A DNA stretch of 64,000 nucleotides. Origin: Roseiconus nitratireducens (GTDB lineage: Bacteria > Planctomycetota > Planctomycetia > Pirellulales > Pirellulaceae). The stretch spans positions 372,001 through 436,000 of the forward strand of contig NZ_VWOX01000006.1 in NCBI RefSeq assembly GCF_008629675.1, in the 5' to 3' direction. Numbering within the stretch: position 1 is the first letter of the stretch; each line of letters begins with the position of its first letter. This document shows positions 56,805 through 64,000 of this stretch, piece after piece. The notes beneath the pieces were generated by a model that was not told where the DNA came from, did not search any database, and was given only the letters and a program-made list of their open reading frames with translations. The translations under genes and the position numbers were made by a program.

Positions 56805-58154
56805 CTACTGGCGGGGAATGTCAATGCGCGCCGGCGGTTCGCGCGCTGCTCTGGCCGAGGCGTCCTGGGCCGCATTGCGCCGCGTCCACAGAAAAATGCC
56901 CACAATCGCGGCAGCAATCGCCGCCGCCAATATGTATCCCAGAATCGCCACCTGCTGCTCGGGAAGCGGAGCAAGCTCCAGCGGCTCCCAGTCCGCAACG
57001 ACCACCAGCGGGGCGACTTGCTTCCCGCCACCCTCCCGCGTCATGAACTCGCTGCTGTAGCTCCACAACCGATAATAAAAACCTTCGATCCGCACCGGCT
57101 GACGGATCATCGCGGTGACCGACCCTTGCGTCTCGAGCGGCTGACGAATTTCCGTCGGCAACTCCACCGATACCAATGAGACCGGGTAGATGCCGCTCAT
57201 CCGTATTGGCTCCCCGGGCTCACCTTCCGGACGCTTCAATTCGACAATCGTGTCCCCCAGGTCTCCGCTGGCATCCACCTGATAATAATGATCCTGTCCC
57301 AACTGACGTTGTCGCCCCGGATCGGTCACGTCGACGCGAGTCACCCGCACCGTCGAAACGCTCATCGTGATCCAATCTCCGTGGTGCGATCCTGAATCCT
57401 TCAACAGTTCGATCGGATCCATTGGCAGGGCTGCCGGAACGACTTCTTCCGCCTCAGCCCGCTGGCGAAGTTTCTCCGCAGCACCTAGCAAACCGTAAAA
57501 GGCGTTTCCATCTTCGGCCCCCAGCGTGTGCCGGTCTCGCTGCCGGGCGGTATCCACCAAGCTTAGATCCACGCCCAGGTCCGCCAGCAGCTTCCAGCCC
57601 GCGGAATCGGATGCGGCCGGAAACCAGGACACCTGTCCGCAAGCCAACACCGGCGCCCGCTGGTGATTCGCCAGCACCACGCCGATGGATTCAATCCGGT
57701 CACCCACGGCCGCGTGCGAACTGATTTCGGGAACGAAAAGGGCCGACGGCGTGACCGATGGCCGACTCAGGCCGGCTTCGTCCGAACGGGGAGCCAACCG
57801 GATTTCGTAGAAGGATTCCATTTCCAAGTAAGGCGCCAGGTTCTCCGGCACGCGATAACGCCGCAGTTTCTCGATCACTCCTTCGACGGGGTTCGCGTCG
57901 CCGACCTGTAGCTGGTCCAATCCCTCGTAGACACGCTCACGCAACTGGGCCGGGTCGACGGTGCGCAGCCGGTACAGCAACTTTGCGACGTCCTCGGCCT
58001 GTCGGAGATTCTCGATCGGATAGCAACTCTCCAAACGCTGCTGGTCGAACCCACCGATCAGGTCCAGCGCCGATTGGGCCCGGGCGGACGAAACCACCCA
58101 CGCCATCGCGATCAAGACAGACATCAGGCTTCGACGGAATCCGATGGTTCGCAT
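56805..58154 (-). CDS. Membrane-anchored hypothetical protein, member 2 of pair
   Basis: A 449-residue protein with a signal peptide (RRSLMSVLIAMAWVVSSARA) and a C-terminal membrane helix near residues 399-421 (ILGYILAAAIAAAIVGIFLW) followed by a short basic cytosolic tail. The domain between has strand-rich repeats: SSHAAVGDRIESIGVVLANH, GSHHGDWITMSVSTVRVTRV, PIRMSGIYPVSLVSVELPTE and VRIEGFYYRLWSYSSEFM, resembling OB-like barrels. No family is recognised. ATG 58154 overlaps the previous stop as TGATG, so it is co-translated with the upstream gene, to which it seems distantly related. Confidence 0.8.
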   Translation of the reverse strand: MRTIGFRRSLMSVLIAMAWVVSSARAQSALDLIGGFDQQRLESCYPIENLRQAEDVAKLLYRLRTVDPAQLRERVYEGLDQLQVGDANPVEGVIEKLRRYRVPENLAPYLEMESFYEIRLAPRSDEAGLSRPSVTPSALFVPEISSHAAVGDRIESIGVVLANHQRAPVLACGQVSWFPAASDSAGWKLLADLGVDLSLVDTARQRDRHTLGAEDGNAFYGLLGAAEKLRQRAEAEEVVPAALPMDPIELLKDSGSHHGDWITMSVSTVRVTRVDVTDPGRQRQLGQDHYYQVDASGDLGDTIVELKRPEGEPGEPIRMSGIYPVSLVSVELPTEIRQPLETQGSVTAMIRQPVRIEGFYYRLWSYSSEFMTREGGGKQVAPLVVVADWEPLELAPLPEQQVAILGYILAAAIAAAIVGIFLWTRRNAAQDASARAAREPPARIDIPRQ

Positions 58155-59533
58155 CACGGGTCCTCCCGCATGTGGTCCAGGTCTAAATCAAGTTGCCCCT
58201 GCGAGCGCAGCCTTCGCGTTCGCCGCTGGTCCAGCTTGGCCCGGTACATCAACCCCGCAGCGATCACGATCCCCAAAATTGCGGCGACCACCAGTCCCAT
58301 GCTGCGCCAAGTTCCCTCGGATTCATCTTCGCGCTGTGAATTCGAACCGGTCGCCGAAACCGAATTGTCCTGTTCGTCGCGCACCGCCGTGACCCGTCCG
58401 ATCAATACCGGTGCCAGGTCCGCACCAACCGAAGATCGATAGGGCAACCGTTTGACGAATCTCCCCACCGCAATCAGCCGTCCTTCCGGGTTGCCGGTGT
58501 CCTGCTGAGGGATCCACCGCCCTTCGGAATCCAAATGGGTTCGCAACGCGTCGGGCAACTGCGGGGTCACCAATGCGGTCGGACGAATTCCGCCATCCTC
58601 GGGAACGATCCACAACGTCCAGTACTCGGTGATTCCGAAGTCGTTTTCTTTGGCCGCTTGCCGTTCAGCCATCCCAAGCCGGCCAACGACCTTCACCCTC
58701 TGACCCCGATAGACGTCAGGCTGTTGAAGCAGCGGCAAGGTGCCTGTCTGGACGGCACCGTCGCTGGTCAGCGTGTCCACCTGAGACAATTGCAGATAAA
58801 AAGCATCGCTATCGGCCCCGGCCCAGAAAGTTCCATCAACGACTCGACGCAGCGCCGCGGAGTCCAGCGCGTCAAGCGTCGGCTGCGACCACCAAGAGAT
58901 TTGCGCCCAGTTGGGCAGAGAATCCGATGTCCACGCATTCAGGTCGCTGATGACGCGTTCCGACGGGGCCGCTGAAGCGTCGCCCCCGGCCTGCTCGATC
59001 AGCAACTGCTTCGAACGTTCCAACGTGTCATCGTCGATCGGCCGTTCGCCGTCGGCGACTCCCCGGCGCAACTGCACCAAGCCCTGCATCCATTCCCGTT
59101 GCATCGCGAGATCCATGGCAGCGACCCAGCGGCCCGCATCACTCCAAGCGGCCCGCGTGACTTGATCGGGCGCCGGCGAGTCGGCTTGGCCTGCTTGGCC
59201 GGATGGGCTTGCTTGGGCGACTCCGCCAGCGAGCGATTCGGTCACCACCAGCGTTTCGTTCGCTGTGGTCGTCCACGCGGCCCCATCGGCGGCTTGAGCG
59301 AAGTCCCCGGGCGGGATCGGAGTCCAGGCGGCATTCGGGTCGACGAAAAACGATTCGTACAAACCAGGCTTGCTCGCTTCGCGTATGACCACCAGGACTA
59401 GCAACAATGCAACGCACAGCCGGATCATTTGGCGACCCGGGCTGCGGCGACCTGGGTTGCGGCGACCGCGCTGATCGGAGTCGCTTCGGACACGATAAAG
59501 GCTGGAATCGTTAAATTGCGAGGGGATTCGCAT
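58154..59533 (-). CDS. Membrane-anchored hypothetical protein, member 1 of pair
   Basis: A 459-residue protein. The first 35 residues are basic (RGRRNPGRRSPGRQ) and cytosolic; a signal anchor lies near residues 36-52 (MIRLCVALLLVLVVIREAS) and a second membrane helix near 411-430 (MGLVVAAILGIVIAAGLMYR) before a basic tail. The periplasmic part has a helical region and then OB-like strands: PDVYRGQRVKVVGRLGMAE, YWTLWIVPEDGGIRPTALV and RLIAVGRFVKRLPYRSSVG. GGAG five bases before ATG 59533 supports the start; ATG 59428 at the anchor is an alternative. It overlaps the downstream gene by TGATG. Function unknown; the shared layout suggests a heteromeric envelope complex. Confidence 0.8.
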   Translation of the reverse strand: MRIPSQFNDSSLYRVRSDSDQRGRRNPGRRSPGRQMIRLCVALLLVLVVIREASKPGLYESFFVDPNAAWTPIPPGDFAQAADGAAWTTTANETLVVTESLAGGVAQASPSGQAGQADSPAPDQVTRAAWSDAGRWVAAMDLAMQREWMQGLVQLRRGVADGERPIDDDTLERSKQLLIEQAGGDASAAPSERVISDLNAWTSDSLPNWAQISWWSQPTLDALDSAALRRVVDGTFWAGADSDAFYLQLSQVDTLTSDGAVQTGTLPLLQQPDVYRGQRVKVVGRLGMAERQAAKENDFGITEYWTLWIVPEDGGIRPTALVTPQLPDALRTHLDSEGRWIPQQDTGNPEGRLIAVGRFVKRLPYRSSVGADLAPVLIGRVTAVRDEQDNSVSATGSNSQREDESEGTWRSMGLVVAAILGIVIAAGLMYRAKLDQRRTRRLRSQGQLDLDLDHMREDP

Positions 59534-59664
59534 GTCTGCTCCGACGAGACGCGGTGGTCGCGCTTGTATGACGGATTATCCGTCTCTACTCTAGATTGTG
59601 CGGCGTACGACCGTTCCAGCCAACCTCTTTCGCAATACTTCTTCTCTCTCGCCCCCCCTGCGGC

Positions 59665-62600
59665 ATGACGAAACTGATTCGCGCCCCCGGTTTTCGATTG
59701 GTTCTGGCCCTCGCCGTTTCGTCTGCATGCCTGACGCCCGCCCTACGCGCCGAGGGAGAACCGGCCGAAGCCTTCATCAAACAGCTGCGAAACGCTGGCT
59801 ACTTCGACACCGCGATCGCGTATCTGGAACGTGCCGACCAGCTCCCCGGGGTCGACCCGTCCTTTGTCGCCGCGATCCCCTTGGAGAAAGCCCAGACTTA
59901 CATCGACATGGCGCTGCGGTCGCGGAACGCCGAAGCACGCGACGAAGCCTTTGCGAACGCCGAAGCCGCGTTGCAACAATTTCTAACCGACGGCGACCAC
60001 CCGCGGGCGTCGGAGGCCAGGCTACAGCTGGGCAAGCTGCAAATGATCCGGGCCGCCCAATTGCTCGCCGGAGAGCCCGACCCAGCCAAGCAGAAACAGG
60101 CCAAGCAGAGCTATCTGGCCGCGTCAAAGACCTTTGACGGAATCGTTGGTGACCTGCGTCAGAAATTGGAGCAGATGCGTGGACAGAAAATCGACCCCGC
60201 GACCGATCCCCAAGCCGCCGCGCTCCGCGACCAGTACCGGTTTGAGTTCCTGCAGTCACAGCTGAATGCCGCCGAGGCGATCACGCTGGCTGCCAAGACC
60301 GACGAAGACCCCGCGAAGAACGCCAAGTCACAATTGCAGGATGCGGCCAAGCGGTTCACCGAGCTCAATGAAAAGTACGCCAGCTACGTCCCCGGGGCGT
60401 TGGCATTGATGCACCTGGGCCAAGTGAACGAACTGCAGGGCAACGATCAGGCGGCGATGGACCGGTACCTGGAAATGCTCGACCAGCCGGACGCCGCCCC
60501 GTTGCGGGATGCCAAATTCCTAGCAGCCAGCGGACTGATTCGCCTGTACCTGAAATCCGATCCGCCCAAGTACTCCAACGCGATTGATCGCGTCGGAGGG
60601 TGGGTCCGCGAGATCCGGCCCAACGAAGAATCCACGCCTTCGGTGCAGGAATTCCGAATGGAGTTGGCCAAAGCCTATCTGGCAAAAGCGGCCGATGATT
60701 CCTTGAAAAAAGGTGAGATCGGCCGAGCCAAATCCGAGGGCCGACAACTGCTGCTGGCCGCCAGCAAGGTGCCGGGCCCGCACGTCGAACAGGCCCAGCA
60801 AATGCTGGCCGATCTGGGAATCGAGCAAGACACCGAGACGCTTCCCACGGCCGAGCCGCCGAAGAGTTTCGACGACGCGATGGAAAAAGCGCGCGAGGTG
60901 CTGCAAGTCACCAGTGACCTGGAAAAGGCGTTGGAGATTCTGGCCAAGCGGGATGAATCGAATTCGGATTTGCAACAGCAGAAAGACGACATCGAACAGC
61001 AGATTCGCGAATCGCGGTCGATCGGAATCCAAACGCTCCGCGCCGGTTTGGCGATGATCAATTCCGACACGGACAACGAATCGGTCAACCAGGCTCGACA
61101 AATTTTGACCTACTTCCTGTACCAGGACCAAAAGCACCGGGACGCCGCCGTCGTGGGCAGCTTCTTGGCCCGCAACGCCCCCGGATCCGACGTCGGACTC
61201 AAGGGCGGGCTGATGGCGCTCACCTCGCTGCAGATGCTGTTGAGCGAAGTCCCGGAGGAAGAAAACGGCGGCCTGATCAGCCAGCTGGAATCCTTGGGGG
61301 ACTACCTTTCGAAAACCTGGCCGAATGATCCCCAAGCGGCGGCGGCCAAGGGAATTCAAATCCGGCTGATGCTGCAGAAGGACGACTTCCAAGGCGCCAA
61401 AGAGTTGATCGACCAAATGGCCGCCGGCAACGAACGTGCGATGTTCCGACGGTTGCTGGGCCAGCTGCTGTGGAACCAGTCGATCATGACGCGATCTCAG
61501 AAGAATGATCCGACCACCGCGGACCGTCTGGTCGGCGAAGCGAAAGCAAGTCTGCAGGCGGGGCTGGATGGAATTGAAGGCAACCTGGTTGAAACGGAAG
61601 GCATGCAAGCCGCCGCCGTGTTGGCGAAGGTTCACCTGTTGCTTGGGGAATCCTCCGAAGCGCTGAAGGTGTTGGACCATCCCAAATATGGTCCTCTGAA
61701 TCTGCTGGGAAAAATCGATGCGCCCTCGGAAAACTTTGCCGGCGACGTCTACAGCACGGAATTGAAAGCCCTCGTCGGCCAAATGCTCAACAGCCAGGAT
61801 CCGGGAACGTATCTCGATCGGATGACCAAGACGATGGAGACGCTGCGAGAATCGTTCGACGGACCGGAGTCGCAAACGCGATTGACCCAAACGTACATGC
61901 GACTGGCGAGCGACCTGCGAGAGCAACTCGATTCCGCCTCCCCGGCCAAGCGGGGCAAACTGATCGAAGCGTTTCGCGAGATGCTCAAACGCATTTCCGA
62001 CTCCACCAGTGATCAGGCCACGCTTCGATGGGTCGGACAAACGTTGATGTCGATGGGCGAATCGCTGATGGAGCCGGGACAGAACAAAGCCACCGGTCAG
62101 GCGGCCGATCTGATCTCGCAAGCGGCCGAAACGTTCAAGTCACTGGACAACACCGACGACGTGACCACCGCCTACCTGTTGGCCCGATCGCAGCGGCTGG
62201 TCGGTGAGTACAAGGACGCGTTGGACGCGTTGGAAAAGATCCTGGTGGACAAGCCGACCATGCTGGATGCCCAATTTGAAGGTGCCCAGGCGTACGAATC
62301 TTGGGCCGGCGAATTGAAACCGGCCGTCGCCTACAAGGCCTACACCGCCGCACTGACAGGCGCTCGCCCAAACGATACCGACAAGCAGAACACCATTTGG
62401 GGCTGGGCGAAAATCAGCAAGCAGACCAACCGCAATCCGGCCTTCAAGGAGAAATTCTTTGAGTCTCGCTATCACGTCGCTCTGTGCCTGTTTCTGATGG
62501 GCCGCGCGGCCGATCGCGACTCGGACATCCGCAAAGCGATCAAGGACATCAAGCAAATCGCGACGCTGTACCCGGAGATGGGCGGTCCTGCCCAGCGGGG

Positions 62601-62691
62601 CAAGTACAACGCCTTGCTGAAAGAAGCCCAGCGAGCGGTCGGCGACAAACCGACCGGACTGGAAACACCATCGGCTGCTTCCGGTTCTTAG
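59665..62691 (+). CDS. Large secreted tetratricopeptide-repeat protein
   Basis: A 1008-residue exported protein. The signal is in FRLVLALAVSSACLTPALRA. The rest is alpha-helical with many TPR-like hairpins (AFIKQLRNAGYFDTAIAYLE, ALMHLGQVNELQGNDQAAMD, YLLARSQRLVGEYKDALDAL) and long Gln/Lys/Asp/Ala-rich helices between them. It ends in short disordered sequence (GLETPSAASGS). No enzymatic motif is present. It is probably a periplasmic scaffold. ATG 59665 was chosen because the upstream 23 residues have no signal character. The next gene, another secreted TPR protein, starts 137 bases later in the same direction. Confidence 0.82.
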   Translation: MTKLIRAPGFRLVLALAVSSACLTPALRAEGEPAEAFIKQLRNAGYFDTAIAYLERADQLPGVDPSFVAAIPLEKAQTYIDMALRSRNAEARDEAFANAEAALQQFLTDGDHPRASEARLQLGKLQMIRAAQLLAGEPDPAKQKQAKQSYLAASKTFDGIVGDLRQKLEQMRGQKIDPATDPQAAALRDQYRFEFLQSQLNAAEAITLAAKTDEDPAKNAKSQLQDAAKRFTELNEKYASYVPGALALMHLGQVNELQGNDQAAMDRYLEMLDQPDAAPLRDAKFLAASGLIRLYLKSDPPKYSNAIDRVGGWVREIRPNEESTPSVQEFRMELAKAYLAKAADDSLKKGEIGRAKSEGRQLLLAASKVPGPHVEQAQQMLADLGIEQDTETLPTAEPPKSFDDAMEKAREVLQVTSDLEKALEILAKRDESNSDLQQQKDDIEQQIRESRSIGIQTLRAGLAMINSDTDNESVNQARQILTYFLYQDQKHRDAAVVGSFLARNAPGSDVGLKGGLMALTSLQMLLSEVPEEENGGLISQLESLGDYLSKTWPNDPQAAAAKGIQIRLMLQKDDFQGAKELIDQMAAGNERAMFRRLLGQLLWNQSIMTRSQKNDPTTADRLVGEAKASLQAGLDGIEGNLVETEGMQAAAVLAKVHLLLGESSEALKVLDHPKYGPLNLLGKIDAPSENFAGDVYSTELKALVGQMLNSQDPGTYLDRMTKTMETLRESFDGPESQTRLTQTYMRLASDLREQLDSASPAKRGKLIEAFREMLKRISDSTSDQATLRWVGQTLMSMGESLMEPGQNKATGQAADLISQAAETFKSLDNTDDVTTAYLLARSQRLVGEYKDALDALEKILVDKPTMLDAQFEGAQAYESWAGELKPAVAYKAYTAALTGARPNDTDKQNTIWGWAKISKQTNRNPAFKEKFFESRYHVALCLFLMGRAADRDSDIRKAIKDIKQIATLYPEMGGPAQRGKYNALLKEAQRAVGDKPTGLETPSAASGS

Positions 62692-62828
62692 TCCCTTGCC
62701 CCCCGGTGAACGCGGCACATCACTTCACCGGACCGCCAGGACCTATCACTCGGCGGTCACCCGGTTGCCCGCCGCAAAATGCCACCCTCAACGCCAACGC
62801 TACTCTCATCCTGCCTCGCATCCGTTCC

Positions 62829-63869
62829 ATGATTCACTTCAAACTTGCTCGTCCCCTGACGCTCGTTCCCTTCCTGGTTCTTGGCGCCCTGATCGGGACC
62901 GCCCACGGCCAGTTGGATCGCGTTTACACCGTGGGCAACACCAACGCGTCGGCCGGGACGGTGACGCAGGCGACCAAGAACGGCGTGCAGCTGAAGACGG
63001 GTTCGAATACCAAAGACTTTGACGAAAACGAGATTCGCAAGATCGCATTCCAAGGCGATCCGGCGGAACTGACGCGTGCGAGAGAATTTGCGGCGGACGG
63101 CCAATACGAGCAAGCACTCGATGAACTGGAGGGGCTGAACATCAACGGGCTTCCTCGCGACCTGATCAAGGCCGACGCAACCTATTACAAGGTGCTCTGC
63201 TATGCGAAGCTGGCCCTGGCGGGACAGCGAGACCGCAACGCCGCCATCGCGGCGGCTATCGATTTTGCCAAGAATCATGGAGACTCCTACCACTTCTTCT
63301 CGGTCGCAAGACTGCTGGGCGATCTGGCGATGGCGACCGGAGCCCATGACAAAGCCGTTCAGTACTACGGGTACCTGTCACGAGCCCCCTCGGCCGAAAA
63401 GAAGATCCTGTCGCGCTACCTGACCGGCTTGGCAATGCTGGAGAAGGGGGACGTGCCGGCCGCCGAGAAGGCTTTTTCCGACGTGGCATCGGTCGACGTC
63501 CAATCCACCGAAGCACTGCGGCTGAAGACCCTGGCGAAAGCCGGACAAGCCGTCGCGCTGGCCCAAAGCGGCAAGGGCCAGGAAGGTTTGAACCTGGTCA
63601 ACTCGGTCATCTCGCAGCTCAATCCGACCGATATCGAAATGGCCGCCCAGATCTACAATGCTCAGGGAGCCAGCTACGAAGCATCCGGTGATATCGAGGG
63701 AGCCATCATGGCGTACCTGCACACCGAGTTGATGTTTTCCAGCCAGCCGGATGCGCACGTCAAGGCGCTCCAGCGCCTGGTCGAACTGTGGCCCAAAGTC
63801 GGGCGGACGGAACGGGCCGCTGAAGCCCGCCAGGAGCTGCAGCAACGCTACCCCGGCTTTGCCGATTGA
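62829..63869 (+). CDS. Secreted tetratricopeptide-repeat protein
   Basis: A 346-residue exported protein with signal LTLVPFLVLGALIGTAHG. Residues about 30-75 form a small beta domain (AGTVTQATKNGVQLKTGSNT, NEIRKIAFQGDPAEL), then TPR hairpins: ADGQYEQALDELEGLNINGL, RLLGDLAMATGAHDKAVQYY, GLAMLEKGDVPAAEKAFSDV and YNAQGASYEASGDIEGAIMA. ATG 62829 starts MIHFKLARPL. It follows the large TPR gene and the two probably form one envelope complex; in related genomes such TPR pairs are often near ExbB/TolQ-type genes, but none is visible before the window ends. Confidence 0.82.
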   Translation: MIHFKLARPLTLVPFLVLGALIGTAHGQLDRVYTVGNTNASAGTVTQATKNGVQLKTGSNTKDFDENEIRKIAFQGDPAELTRAREFAADGQYEQALDELEGLNINGLPRDLIKADATYYKVLCYAKLALAGQRDRNAAIAAAIDFAKNHGDSYHFFSVARLLGDLAMATGAHDKAVQYYGYLSRAPSAEKKILSRYLTGLAMLEKGDVPAAEKAFSDVASVDVQSTEALRLKTLAKAGQAVALAQSGKGQEGLNLVNSVISQLNPTDIEMAAQIYNAQGASYEASGDIEGAIMAYLHTELMFSSQPDAHVKALQRLVELWPKVGRTERAAEARQELQQRYPGFAD

Positions 63870-64000
63870 GCTTCCGGCGTTGCGAACACTCGGATCGCGA
63901 TCGCCCCGCTTGCCGAATGCTTGACGTGGTAGCCGGCGCGGCATGGCGGCACGCGGAGTGCCCCGCCGCGCCAATCTTGCTACAGTACCGGTGCTCGCGC

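Noticed and set aside
60520..62121. 533-codon minus-strand frame opposite the large TPR gene
   Set aside because: Product composition (Phe/Gln/His/Arg mixture) is typical of a reversed GC-rich helix gene; the TPR reading is far better supported.

Overview
The window looks like chromosomal DNA of a planctomycete of the Rhodopirellula/Pirellulaceae type. Support comes from three gene sets that pair secreted cytochrome-like DUF1549/DUF1553 or DUF1592/DUF1588/DUF1585 proteins with Tat-exported DUF1501 or DUF1552 partners, a large Ser/Thr kinase with an extracytoplasmic region, an NPYQPP-type membrane protein, a BBP7-like beta-barrel protein, EF-hand proteins, high GC with strong GC3 bias, few clear Shine-Dalgarno sites, and dispersed palindromic repeats. 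No rRNA, tRNA, CRISPR array, transposase or prophage gene was seen. Assignments are by eye from motifs; no searches were run.

Layout. 2-1626: C-terminal part of aconitase and a small TPR protein. 1749-3250: two coupled hypothetical genes (-). 3251-3810: repeat-rich spacer. 3811-7126: DUF1549/DUF1553 plus DUF1501 pair (+). 7256-10361: orphan flagellar cluster (-), a degenerate HATPase-like protein, FliF and FliG. 10795-13828: two-PDZ secreted protein, small membrane protein, small secreted protein (+). 13995-17664: DUF1592-type cytochrome and DUF1552 protein, overlapping (-), with a terminator. 18441-22376: TIM-barrel isomerase-like protein, Wzz-like polysaccharide co-polymerase, membrane protein. 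22428-32799: recombination/repair operon (-) in the order AddB-like nuclease, AddA-like helicase, SbcD/YhaO-like nuclease, SbcC/YhaN-like ATPase. 33121-36987: secretin-less pilus/BON protein followed by a beta-barrel protein (+). 37218-39719: GYF_2/zinc-ribbon protein, NrdR, EF-hand protein. 40316-46091: receptor-like kinase (+) converging on an exported isoaspartate methyltransferase and a cytosolic methyltransferase (-). 46524-50498: second DUF1501 plus DUF1549/DUF1553 pair (+). 50673-52975: pyrB overlapping a dihydroorotase homologue that has lost most metal ligands (-). 53235-55049: DUF423 protein, response regulator, alpha/beta-hydrolase fold protein without a recognisable catalytic triad (-). 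55673-56620: malate dehydrogenase. 56805-59533: pair of coupled membrane-anchored proteins (-). 59665-63869: two secreted TPR proteins (+).

How genes work together. TGATG or ATGA overlaps link 2717/2717, 25976/25979, 29911/29914, 51980/51983, 53645/53648 and 58154/58154; a 14-base overlap links the DUF1592/DUF1552 pair. These suggest co-translation of partner proteins. The most unusual items are: the kinase with an internally duplicated, unrecognised ectodomain; the dead dihydroorotase fused by overlap to ATCase; the one-nuclease AddAB-like complex lacking the Fe-S cysteines and sharing an operon with an SbcCD-like pair; the exported isoaspartate methyltransferase with a jelly-roll-like tail; and a dispersed hairpin repeat family with at least four copies.
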